DNA of 64,000 bases from Paenibacillus sp. FSL R5-0517 (GTDB taxonomy: Bacteria; Bacillota; Bacilli; Paenibacillales; Paenibacillaceae), in the NCBI RefSeq assembly GCF_037974355.1, contig NZ_CP150235.1, positions 1,240,001 to 1,304,000 of the forward strand, given 5' to 3'. The position numbers and the translations under genes were made by a program. Under the pieces are notes generated by a model. That model saw only the letters and a program-made list of their open reading frames with translations. It searched no databases and was not told where the DNA came from. Positions 26,291 through 34,325 of this stretch are shown here, piece by piece (within the stretch, counting starts at the first letter, position 1; the number at the start of each line of letters is the position of its first letter).

Positions 26291-27328
26291 GGCCGATTCT
26301 CCTTGTGAGGTATTAGAAGTGTAGCCTATGCCTACATAGTATCTTTCTCACAGCAAGCTTTTAGCTACACTTCTTCGGGTTATGACTTATTTCTATATTT
26401 CTGTGTAAATGTATAGCTCAACTTATATAAATTAAATTTGGGTATATATTTGTCCACTACAAGAGGACATATCTTGTAATTTTGTCTTTCAAAGAGTGGA
26501 CACTTTTTCTAAAAAGGCACTCTATCCAGTCAGAAAGATGAAACACTACATATAGACGTTTTCGGATAGAAAATCAAAAATAATCTACATGTAGAATGCC
26601 GATTCCAGGTGGATTACTTAGGTCCGTGTCCACCCTTTGAAAGACATATCTACCATATGTATGCTCAGTGGGGACAGCGCAAGTTGGCACTCTAAACGAA
26701 CAAATAAATGTTTAAAAAGGCATAATACTGCCCCGACCCAATCAACGCTAATCATACATATATCGCCTTCGGATTTTTGACCACAACAAACCCAATGAAT
26801 AACAAGCGAAGTCTACACTCAACCACTGCATAGTAGCTCATTCATACCAACCCCGAATTTAAAGCAAGTGCATCGTTTTGCTAACTCTAATGTAGATGCC
26901 TGCTGAACAGCCAACCACCGTGCAGACAATAGATCTATGACGCAGCGCAACATATTTATTCATAACAGACCTAACAATCAATCAGGTTAAACGTGCACAA
27001 AAAAGTAATCAAGATACAGTGATTATTGAACAATAGATCATCTCCATCATAACGGAAGGGGAAAGACCTGAACAACCTTTGCATGTAATTCTTTCATAAG
27101 CGTCAAGCAAAGGTCCGGGTAGGCGTATCACATCAAATAACCATAACGCTTCAAGTAGACGTATCACTTCAGTAAGCCTATCTCACCTGACCTCATATAA
27201 ATGCCACTCTAATTATATCCCGTCCTAAGTCGAGACGAACTTGCTCCCAAATATTTTGATATGTCAAATAAACCATATGTTATCTCTTTTAACGTACTCC
27301 GAATAAAACAGGAAGTCAAAGTTAACGG
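26291..27328. other. AT-rich intergenic region of about 1 kb
   Basis: The longest gene-free stretch in the window. I see no credible coding frame. It contains the inverted-repeat element at 26484-26645 and otherwise unremarkable AT-rich sequence up to the GntR promoter. Confidence 0.5.
26484..26645. mobile_element. 162-bp element with 20-bp terminal inverted repeats
   Basis: GTCTTTCAAAGAGTGGACAC at the left end and the reverse complement GTCTTTCAAAGGGTGGACAC at the right differ at one base. The 122-bp interior encodes nothing obvious. This is the shape of a small non-autonomous element or IS remnant. A GACATATCT word occurs just left of it and overlaps its right end. Confidence 0.5.
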
Positions 27329-27372
27329 TTGACAATCCGATTTAACTGTATTAATAATAGTAGTACAGTTAA
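27329..27372 (+). promoter_or_regulatory. Promoter and operator of GntR/ABC module 1
   Basis: TTGACA (27329-27334) and TAATAA (27352-27357) have a 17-bp spacer. The -10 lies within an inverted repeat, TTAACTGTA (27342-27350) and TACAGTTAA (27364-27372), which fits autorepression by the GntR protein encoded next. Confidence 0.7.
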
Positions 27373-27447
27373 TACACCTAATACACTTCAGATACAGTCA
27401 TTTAAACCCATAGGTTATTTCAAACATCTACAGAAAGGAGGTGCGGG

Positions 27448-27837
27448 ATGTTCGAATTAGATGTACGCAGCCGTAAGGCGATCTACGAGCAACTGGTGGA
27501 CAAAGTCAAAGAAATGATCGTATACGGTATTCTAAAGCCCGACGAGCAGCTTCCTTCCGTTCGTGCGTTATCCACGCAGCTGACTGTGAATCCGAATACG
27601 ATTCAGAAAGCGTATCGCGAGCTTGAACGTGAAGGTTACATCTATTCTTTGCAGGGAAAAGGGAGCTTCGTATCATCGTCAGTGGAACATCCGAATGAAG
27701 CCATGAGAGATGAGATCAGAGAGTCTCTGGTGAAGTTGATTGCAGAAGCTTCGTATTCCGGTATGACCAAAGCGGATATGACACTTTTGTTTGAGGAAGC
27801 GATGGCCCGTATAGAGAAGGAGGAGCCTCATGATTGA
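27448..27837 (+). CDS. GntR-family regulator, YtrA type (module 1)
   Basis: 129-aa repressor. The winged-helix domain is at residues 8-75 (KVKEMIVYGILKPDEQLPSVRALSTQLTVNPNTIQKAYRELEREGYIYSLQGKGSFV) with a short C-terminal helix, as in YtrA regulators. AAAGGAGG lies 6 bases upstream. It overlaps the ABC ATPase gene by 8 bp. In known systems of this type the operon responds to cell-envelope stress; that is inference here. Confidence 0.93.
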   Translation: MFELDVRSRKAIYEQLVDKVKEMIVYGILKPDEQLPSVRALSTQLTVNPNTIQKAYRELEREGYIYSLQGKGSFVSSSVEHPNEAMRDEIRESLVKLIAEASYSGMTKADMTLLFEEAMARIEKEEPHD

Positions 27838-28732
27838 GCTGAATCAAGTCGTCAAAGCGTTTGAACAGGAAAAGGCAGTGGATGGCGTAACGATGAACAT
27901 ACATAAGGGATCGATCTATGGTTTGCTCGGTTCCAACGGGGCAGGCAAGACATCGCTGCTCAAAATGATGGCTGGTATTTACCGTCAGGATAGCGGGACA
28001 GTTCGTATCGAAGATAATGAGATTTATGAAAATATGGACCTCAAAGGCCGCACGATCTTTATGGCAGATTCGCCCTACTTTTTCCCGCAATCTTCAATAA
28101 CACAGATGGCTGCATTCTATCGTTCCGTATATCCACGCTGGAATGAGGATCGGTTCAAGCAACTGGCCACCGTGTTCAAACTGGATGTCAAACGCAAGCT
28201 GCATCGCATGTCCAAAGGCATGCGCCGTCAGGCAGCCGTATGGCTGGGACTTAGCTGCATGCCTGAAGTGCTGCTGATGGATGAGCCGATTGACGGCCTC
28301 GACCCGGTCATGCGCCAGCAGATCAAGAACTTGCTCTTCCAGGAAGCAGCTGAGCGTCAGGTAACCATTGTTATCTCGTCACACAACTTGCGTGAGATTG
28401 AAGATCTGTGTGACCATGTGGCGATTATGCACAAAGGCCGAATTATTGTAGAGAAGGATCTCGATGATCTGAAGGCCGATACGCACAAAATTCAGGTTGC
28501 TTTCCGCCACCCGGACCATGCCAAAGCCATGGATGAACAGATTAATATTTTGCATGAAGAAAAACGGGGAAGTGTATCCCTGTACATTGTCAAAGGCAAC
28601 CGACAACAGGTAACGGATCAATTCCGTATACATGATCCTTATCTGCTGGATGTACTGCCTCTGACGCTCGAAGAAATCTTTATCTACGAAATGGAGGACG
28701 CAGGGTATGATATTCAACCGATTGTTCTGTAA
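27830..28732 (+). CDS. ABC transporter ATP-binding protein (module 1)
   Basis: 300-aa ATPase partner of the following membrane protein. Walker A is GLLGSNGAGKTSLLKM, the signature region MSKGMRRQAAVWLGL and Walker B VLLMDEPIDGLDP. The signature is of the relaxed SKGM type common to YtrB/EcsA-like ATPases. A C-terminal stretch after residue 215 is typical of the family. It overlaps the permease gene by 26 bp, implying coupled synthesis. Confidence 0.94.
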   Translation: MIELNQVVKAFEQEKAVDGVTMNIHKGSIYGLLGSNGAGKTSLLKMMAGIYRQDSGTVRIEDNEIYENMDLKGRTIFMADSPYFFPQSSITQMAAFYRSVYPRWNEDRFKQLATVFKLDVKRKLHRMSKGMRRQAAVWLGLSCMPEVLLMDEPIDGLDPVMRQQIKNLLFQEAAERQVTIVISSHNLREIEDLCDHVAIMHKGRIIVEKDLDDLKADTHKIQVAFRHPDHAKAMDEQINILHEEKRGSVSLYIVKGNRQQVTDQFRIHDPYLLDVLPLTLEEIFIYEMEDAGYDIQPIVL

Positions 28733-30734
28733 CCGGGGCATCCTGATCCAAAATTTCAGACAGCATGGATGGATCGGCATTTTATATCTAATCACGTTGC
28801 TGTTCTCGTTACCGTTATATATCGCTACGGAGTACAGGGACGTGCCACAGCAGATTACAAGTCTGTTTCAGGCCAATGGTGAAGTGCAGATTCTGTTCGC
28901 CATTACACTACCCGTAGCGGCTGGAATCTTTCTTTTTCGATATATTCAATCTGGTTCACCTTCTGATCTGTTCCATAGTTTGCCTTTACGTCGTAAACAT
29001 CTGTTAACGGTTAATCTGTTGACTGGATATGCCATGATCCTGCTTCCAATCTGGATTACAACTGCGATTACCGGCTGGGTATGGGCAGTGCTGGACCAAC
29101 CTGCATTTCTGTTTGACGGCAGTGCGATCTGGATGTGGGGCTTGAGCATGAGTATTTACTCGCTGTTTATGTTCATGCTAACTGTGGCAGTCGGCATGTG
29201 CATTGGTCAATCTGTATTGCAGGGGCTCACCGTGTACGCGCTACTCTTGTTACCTGTTGTTGTGTGGTTCATTATGTCACTTCATCTCCAGCATTATTTG
29301 CTTGGATATCCGTACGATGAATTGGGACGTAATGCGGAAGAAATGTCACTTGTTCTTCGTGTAGCTTCAATCAGTTATTCTCCTGTCACTAATGGAGAGC
29401 TTATAATCTATTCGATATTTACAATCCTGTTTATTCCGCTGACTTATGTGCTCTATGCAAAGAGACAGGTTGAGTCCGCTACACAAGCAGTTACATTCAC
29501 TCTAGTAAAACCTATATTCCGCTTTGGTTTAATGTTTACGCTTGTTCTGATTGGCGGAGCTTACTTCACGATCATTGCTCCAAGAGAATCAGCCGGATGG
29601 GGAATCTTCGGATATATTCTTGGTGGAATTGTAGGTTATATCGTTGCCGAGATGATTATTCGTAAAACATGGTTGATCTGGAGCAGCAAGTTACTACCCA
29701 AGATGATTCTATATGGTATTATCGCTGGTCTGATACTGTACGTACCTATTGCCGATTGGAATGGATACGCTACCCGAGTGCCTGAACTGAATAAGGTTAA
29801 AAGTATCAAGCTTGGCGGGGGTCGTTATATCTATAGTAATGGTGTCAATCAGAAGATGGATGACGGTCACCTCTATTCCAATGATCCGGAATACATGGGG
29901 GCAGTTATCGCTCTTCATCAAAAAATTGTCGATTCCGATCTTCCTTTACTGAATGATCCGATCAATCCAGGGATGCGTAACGATGAGTATGTATATATTA
30001 ACTACAAGCTGGATAACGGCAAGTTGATGAAACGTAAATACTATATTCCAGAAGCTGAATTCCATCAGGAATTGATGGCTCTGAAACAATCCCAGGACTA
30101 CAAAAGAGTTGCCTTTGAAACGTATAAGCTGGAAGAAGATGCATTAAGTTTTGGCATTCGTTCTTCCACAAGTTCATTCCGAAAGGTGTACATCAGCAAT
30201 CCGGAGCAAGTCCGTGAGTTCAAGGAACTATTGAGACAGGACATTTTGGATCAGACCTACGAAGAACAGCGCTCTCCGTGGCAGTCGTTTGCTTACGCAG
30301 AGATGAATCAGGACTCGTCTTCGAAAGATCCAACTCAACCGAGGGAGATGTGGAATTTTGAGATCAAACCTAGCTATGATCGGGTACTGGCCTGGTTGAA
30401 GGAGAACAACTTATACGACCAGTTGCTTGTCCAGGCAGACGAGATTGTCTCCGCACAGTTTGTGAAGCAGGAGATCAACAGTCCGGGTTCGCTTCAGTGG
30501 GCGAACCCGGAGCCCGAATATATCGATGGGAGTCTAAGTATCAAGAAGCAGGTCGCAACCCAAAATAAAGAAATCATTAGCGATTTGCTCAAACGTCAAC
30601 GGTCTGGTTATAAAACAGAGAAAGATACCATCTACCAGATTAAGTTGAATGTGACTCGTGGCGAGAACATCTACATGATGTTGAAAGAAGAAGACCTAAC
30701 AGAGGCAATGAAAGCTATTCTGGTCAATCAATAA
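28707..30734 (+). CDS. ABC transporter membrane protein with large soluble C-domain (module 1)
   Basis: 675-aa membrane subunit. About eight hydrophobic segments lie in residues 15-355 (for example IGILYLITLLFSLPLYIA and YGIIAGLILYVPIADW). A hydrophilic domain of about 310 residues follows, probably on one face of the membrane. I do not recognise the C-domain. GGAGG precedes the ATG by 9 bases. Gene order GntR-ATPase-permease resembles ytrABC-like operons. The substrate is unknown; extrusion or envelope protection is more likely than nutrient uptake because no binding protein is encoded. Confidence 0.88.
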   Translation: MIFNRLFCNRGILIQNFRQHGWIGILYLITLLFSLPLYIATEYRDVPQQITSLFQANGEVQILFAITLPVAAGIFLFRYIQSGSPSDLFHSLPLRRKHLLTVNLLTGYAMILLPIWITTAITGWVWAVLDQPAFLFDGSAIWMWGLSMSIYSLFMFMLTVAVGMCIGQSVLQGLTVYALLLLPVVVWFIMSLHLQHYLLGYPYDELGRNAEEMSLVLRVASISYSPVTNGELIIYSIFTILFIPLTYVLYAKRQVESATQAVTFTLVKPIFRFGLMFTLVLIGGAYFTIIAPRESAGWGIFGYILGGIVGYIVAEMIIRKTWLIWSSKLLPKMILYGIIAGLILYVPIADWNGYATRVPELNKVKSIKLGGGRYIYSNGVNQKMDDGHLYSNDPEYMGAVIALHQKIVDSDLPLLNDPINPGMRNDEYVYINYKLDNGKLMKRKYYIPEAEFHQELMALKQSQDYKRVAFETYKLEEDALSFGIRSSTSSFRKVYISNPEQVREFKELLRQDILDQTYEEQRSPWQSFAYAEMNQDSSSKDPTQPREMWNFEIKPSYDRVLAWLKENNLYDQLLVQADEIVSAQFVKQEINSPGSLQWANPEPEYIDGSLSIKKQVATQNKEIISDLLKRQRSGYKTEKDTIYQIKLNVTRGENIYMMLKEEDLTEAMKAILVNQ

Positions 30735-30812
30735 GCTGAGTTATATAGGTTGTTAACCATTAGCGGGAAGGGTTCTCCCGTTGATTAAAGGGTTGATATT
30801 AGACCAGGAAAA

Positions 30813-31006
30813 CTATATAAATTGAACTAAACTATTTACACAAAACGGAGAGGACAGAAAGGACCTGAAGAAGCGGAGCGTTCGCCTTTATCCCCGGATT
30901 TCCCCTTTATAAAAGGAATCAAAAAAATCTGGGGATAACAGCGATCGGAAGGTTGTTCTGTCATCGGAGTGTGGAGTGTAAATATTCTTTAATTCAATTT
31001 ATATAG
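30813..31006 (+). repeat. Repeat family A, copy 2 (best-preserved)
   Basis: 194 bp. The left end CTATATAAATTGAACTAAA is answered at the right by TTTAATTCAATTTATATAG. Next come TTTACAC/GTGTAAA, then GACAGAA/TTCTGTC, then TATCCCC/GGGGATA, all nested so that the whole element can fold as one long hairpin. It lies between the module 1 permease and the possible small RNA. Confidence 0.85.
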
Positions 31007-31013
31007 ACTCGAC

Positions 31014-31042
31014 TTGACCAGATACAGAGAATGGAATATATT
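31014..31042 (+). promoter_or_regulatory. Sigma-A promoter of a possible small RNA
   Basis: TTGACC (31014-31019) and TATATT (31037-31042) are separated by exactly 17 bp. It starts 8 bp after the end of repeat family A copy 2. Confidence 0.65.
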
Positions 31043-31048
31043 AGAAAA

Positions 31049-31153
31049 AGGGAAGGTTCGAGCGACTCGTTCAATCGAATCTCATATGGAACGGCTTATG
31101 AGGGAAGCACCCGTAAGAGCAGGCAAATGCCTGTCTTGCGGGTGCTTTTTTGT
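31049..31153 (+). ncRNA. Possible small RNA or attenuator leader, about 105 nt
   Basis: This is the segment between the promoter at 31014-31042 and a strong terminator. Hairpins visible in order: CGAG/CTCG near 31064, CTCATA...TATGAG at 31081-31102, and a terminator at 31106-31150 (GCACCCG/CGGGTGC stem with an inner GCAGGC/GCCTGT part, then TTTTTT). No coding frame fits inside. It could be a free small RNA, or a leader controlling the gene that starts at 31214. No known riboswitch consensus was recognised. Confidence 0.5.
31106..31150 (+). terminator. Strong Rho-independent terminator
   Basis: AGCACCCG and CGGGTGCT close a long stem containing GCAGGCAAATGCCTGT and are followed by six T. It would also stop readthrough from the module 1 operon. 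Confidence 0.85.
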
Positions 31154-31213
31154 CGTTCGCTGATTTCGTTGGCGATTCTGCTACATATTTTAGAAGAAAG
31201 GGTGTAGAGACGC

Positions 31214-32329
31214 ATGCAAACAGAAGTGTGGAAGGAAACGATAAACGATCAGGAGGCCATGATAGCGATGATATGTGGTTGTTCCCTATTGGAACGATCA
31301 AGATCACATCACTTCATAGACCATCATGGTTTCTTGGAAGGAACGAAGGGCCGAAAGCCTATCGAAGATTTAGCTTTAGAGGACATGGCTTCAATGGAGA
31401 CAAGTGTAGGTCCATCTCGTGTTCTGACAGGACATAGCGGTAGTCACGCAGCACGTCAACGTAAAGTCCAACGATCTCATTTGCGATCATTCGCTCCTCT
31501 TTTATTTGGATCACGCCTACTTATAGGACTTGTGATTTTGTTCGGCGCAGGCATGAGCTATTTTGCTTCTTCAGTCGAGGCGGCGGGCATAGATCTTGGT
31601 GTAACCGCGCAGAAAGCCTGGGACTCCGTTTTGAACAAAGCCGATGCCAAAACCAAGTTAACCTTGAAGCAAACGTATGAGAAAGTAGGGAACTGGAAGG
31701 CTCAAGAGCAGGCTTGGGAACAAAAAATAAAAACACTTCATGCCGTCAATACCGCGGAATTGGAGCGATTGCGTGTAGTAATAAGACAAACTGATGACGC
31801 GAAGATCGCAGCTCTAACTGAAAAGGTAAAACAAACCCAAGCCCGATATGAACCTCTATTCGCCCTCTATAGTTCAGTCAATCGACAGCTGGATGCAGCC
31901 AAAGCCATCAAAAATAAGGAATGGAGTGCTGCGATTCGCACGCAGGCGGAGACATTAAAACCCGTTGTGCAGCTTGCCAGAGAAGACATTCGGATCAAGA
32001 AAAAGGAACTTGCTGAAGCGCGTAAACGGAAGAGCACTGAAATAAAACGTTTACGAGCTATGCTAGCAGGGGCCGACTCGGCGAAAAAACAGATTCAAAC
32101 GGCTAAAAAACAGGCAACTCTGGCAAAAGAACGATATTCGGGCGCGCTACAACAGTTCAAACAGAATACAAAGCAAGGACAAACGTCGCGTGTACTCAGC
32201 TCATTGAACACATTGGCTTCTGCAGCAGAGAAGTGGGCAGGCACAAAACAACATATCCACACTTTGGAGCAGAAAGTATCCACTACATATATGAAAGTCA
32301 GACAGGAAATCGCCAAGAGATTCAAATAA
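31214..32329 (+). CDS. Exported or membrane-anchored coiled-coil protein, unknown function
   Basis: 371-aa frame, not assigned to a family. A hydrophobic segment at about residues 97-117 (LLFGSRLLIGLVILFGAGMSYFASS) ends in SVEAAG, like a signal-peptide cleavage region. The remainder is Lys/Glu/Ala/Gln-rich and strongly helical, suggesting an extracellular coiled coil. The long polar lead before the hydrophobic segment is odd. Internal ATGs at about 31256, 31268 and 31385 are possible starts; AGGAGG lies just before 31256 and 31268. The preceding hairpin-terminator may regulate it. Confidence 0.65.
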   Translation: MQTEVWKETINDQEAMIAMICGCSLLERSRSHHFIDHHGFLEGTKGRKPIEDLALEDMASMETSVGPSRVLTGHSGSHAARQRKVQRSHLRSFAPLLFGSRLLIGLVILFGAGMSYFASSVEAAGIDLGVTAQKAWDSVLNKADAKTKLTLKQTYEKVGNWKAQEQAWEQKIKTLHAVNTAELERLRVVIRQTDDAKIAALTEKVKQTQARYEPLFALYSSVNRQLDAAKAIKNKEWSAAIRTQAETLKPVVQLAREDIRIKKKELAEARKRKSTEIKRLRAMLAGADSAKKQIQTAKKQATLAKERYSGALQQFKQNTKQGQTSRVLSSLNTLASAAEKWAGTKQHIHTLEQKVSTTYMKVRQEIAKRFK

Positions 32330-32400
32330 GAGGAAACCCGGTCCTCTCCGCAACGTACACCACTTTAGATGTAAAGACGCTTCGATGATGATGGAACGAG

Positions 32401-33435
32401 GTGAAGCTGTTGCAGTCCAAGTTGGAGGCAAAACGTACGGGGGCAAGAGGGTTTAAACGTAAACGGTACTGGATTCCCAGCGTTGTACTCATTTTCATCA
32501 TAGGTTTTGTTGGAATGGATGCTCAATTCACACCCAAAATAACGGTATTTTTATTAAAATCATTCATTGAGATTGCTAATCAAGATACGAACAGCAAAGA
32601 TCGTATAATCTCGGAAGGCGTAACTCGTGTTGCGAATGTGCCCTATGCAGACGAAGGCCGTAATGACAGTACGCTGGATATCTATCATCCTTCCGTAACA
32701 TCGGAACCTTTGCCGGTCGTGTTGTGGGTTCATGGCGGTGGATGGGTCTTGGGAGACAAAGCGGACATCGCAGAGTATGCCGTACAATTAGCCAAGCAGG
32801 GTTACGTTGTCGTTAGTATGAATTATGCGCTCGCGCCAGATACGACATATCCCACTCCCGTGATCCAGACGAATCAGGTTTTGACTTACGTGAAGAACCA
32901 TGTCAGCGAGTATCAGGGTGACCCGGAAAACATATTTCTCGCAGGCAACTCGGCAGGTGCCCAGATTGCAAGTCAGACTGCGGCCGTGGTGACGAATCCA
33001 TCCCTCGCCAAGCTGATGAATATAACACCATCCGTTCAGCCAGAAGAATTACGTGGGGTTCTTCTATTCTGTGGTCCTTACAATCTGAGCACAGTAGCGG
33101 AAACAGGCTTTCCACTCATACGTACATTTCTCTGGTCATATACGGGAGTCAAAACATTTGAAGACTACCCAAGATTAGATGAAATGTCGACCGTTCTACA
33201 GACTACCGAAGCGTACCCGCCTGCATTTATTACCTCAGGCAATGATGACCCGTTGACCAGTCAATCGATTGAGCTGGCACAAGTCTTGAAGCGACTTGAT
33301 GTTGATACGGAAACGTTATTTTTCTCGAACTCCTCAGAGAAGCTGGGACATGATTATCAATTTGATCTGAAGAGTGATGCTGGTCAACAGGCAATACGTT
33401 CGGCAGTACGATTTATGCAACAGTATAGTCGATGA
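32401..33435 (+). CDS. Alpha/beta-hydrolase (carboxylesterase type)
   Basis: 344-aa esterase-like enzyme. An N-terminal hydrophobic segment (YWIPSVVLIFIIGFVGMDA) suggests a membrane anchor or signal. The hormone-sensitive-lipase-like oxyanion motif is WVHGGGWVLGD, the nucleophile elbow AGNSAGAQ, the acid probably in SGNDDPLT, and the His in KLGHDYQF. GTG 32401 is used here; TTG 32410, with GAGGTGA upstream, is an alternative start. The substrate is unknown. It lies 52 bp before nikR but shows no link to metal uptake. Confidence 0.87.
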   Translation: MKLLQSKLEAKRTGARGFKRKRYWIPSVVLIFIIGFVGMDAQFTPKITVFLLKSFIEIANQDTNSKDRIISEGVTRVANVPYADEGRNDSTLDIYHPSVTSEPLPVVLWVHGGGWVLGDKADIAEYAVQLAKQGYVVVSMNYALAPDTTYPTPVIQTNQVLTYVKNHVSEYQGDPENIFLAGNSAGAQIASQTAAVVTNPSLAKLMNITPSVQPEELRGVLLFCGPYNLSTVAETGFPLIRTFLWSYTGVKTFEDYPRLDEMSTVLQTTEAYPPAFITSGNDDPLTSQSIELAQVLKRLDVDTETLFFSNSSEKLGHDYQFDLKSDAGQQAIRSAVRFMQQYSR

Positions 33436-33487
33436 GCAGACAAGTCTGTGGTACACTCGAAGCAAATGAGGGCGCAGGAGGAGAAGC

Positions 33488-34033
33488 ATGGCAGACAAAG
33501 AAGATTTGACCCGGTTCGGGGTGGCGTTTCCGACACCTCTAATTGAGCAGTTTGACCAGTATATTGAGGAACAGGGATACAAAAACCGATCCGAAGCTTT
33601 CCGTGATCTTGTTCGCAAAACATTACTTCAACCTTCCGTACTGCAATCCGATCAGGATGTAGCTGGCACCATTGTGATGGTCTATGATCACCATATCAGT
33701 GATCTTCCCATTCGCTTGATGGAGCTCCAACATGAGGCGCATCATGACATCATCTCCAATATGCATGTACACCTGAACCATGACCAATGCCTGGAGGTCA
33801 TTGCAGTACGGGGAAACCTGGGACGTTTGCGACATCTGCATCAACAGATCCAGGTGCAAAAAGGGGTCTTGTATGCTGAGCTTTCTGTGACTTATGTGGA
33901 TGAACTCAACAAACTGGCTCATGCTCAGAGTCTAGATCAGGAAGACAATCCGAATCAAAGTCAGGATCACAGTCACAGTGTGAATCAGCATGGTCACAGT
34001 CATCATCATAAACATCATCGTTCTGCCGATTAA
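33488..34033 (+). CDS. nikR: Nickel-responsive regulator NikR with His-rich tail
   Basis: 181-aa ribbon-helix-helix repressor. Residues 1-50 are the DNA-binding part (LTRFGVAFPTPLIEQFDQYIEEQGYKNRSEAFRDLVR). Residues 55-140 are the ACT-like metal domain with the nickel ligands visible in HHDIISNMHVHLNHDQCLEV (His-x-His and Cys). The family is usually about 130-140 residues; here some 40 extra residues end in a histidine-rich tail (HSHSVNQHGHSHHHKHH) that could bind nickel. GCAGGAGGAG precedes the ATG. The downstream ABC importer operon is the likely target. Confidence 0.94.
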   Translation: MADKEDLTRFGVAFPTPLIEQFDQYIEEQGYKNRSEAFRDLVRKTLLQPSVLQSDQDVAGTIVMVYDHHISDLPIRLMELQHEAHHDIISNMHVHLNHDQCLEVIAVRGNLGRLRHLHQQIQVQKGVLYAELSVTYVDELNKLAHAQSLDQEDNPNQSQDHSHSVNQHGHSHHHKHHRSAD

Positions 34034-34082
34034 GATGAAATGAAGTGTGAATTAATTTCTATGAAAATATAGCGAATCTAAA

Positions 34083-34122
34083 AAACAGACCTTTGGTTAG
34101 ATGCCAACCGTCTGTTTTTTTG
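34083..34122 (+). terminator. Terminator after nikR
   Basis: AAACAGAC...GGTT pairs with AACC...GTCTGTTT and is followed by a run of seven T. Confidence 0.85.
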
Positions 34123-34232
34123 TTGTTTGTTACAATACCTAACTTTATGAAGCGATACAGTTGTCGGTTTATATGAATTTTCAATGATTAGATCGAATAT
34201 ATGAAAATATTTGGATTTTGAAGTTAACTTTA

Positions 34233-34285
34233 TTGACATAAGTTTTGCGTTTTGTGCTACAATTTCCGTAAAAAGTAACACGGAA
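34233..34285 (+). promoter_or_regulatory. Promoter and palindrome before the nickel importer operon
   Basis: TTGACA (34233-34238) and TACAAT (34258-34263) have a 19-bp spacer, longer than ideal. TTCCGT (34264-34269) and ACGGAA (34280-34285) form an inverted repeat right at the expected start point, a candidate operator for NikR. Confidence 0.5.
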
Positions 34286-34325
34286 TAAGTGAGTGCAGCA
34301 CATATTTAGAGGGGGAACGACCAGA

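Noticed and set aside
31081..31102. Mini-ykkC (guanidine-II) riboswitch hairpin
   Set aside because: One hairpin contains ACGG in its loop region, but the required paired hairpins with ACGR loops and GG/CC closing pairs are not present.
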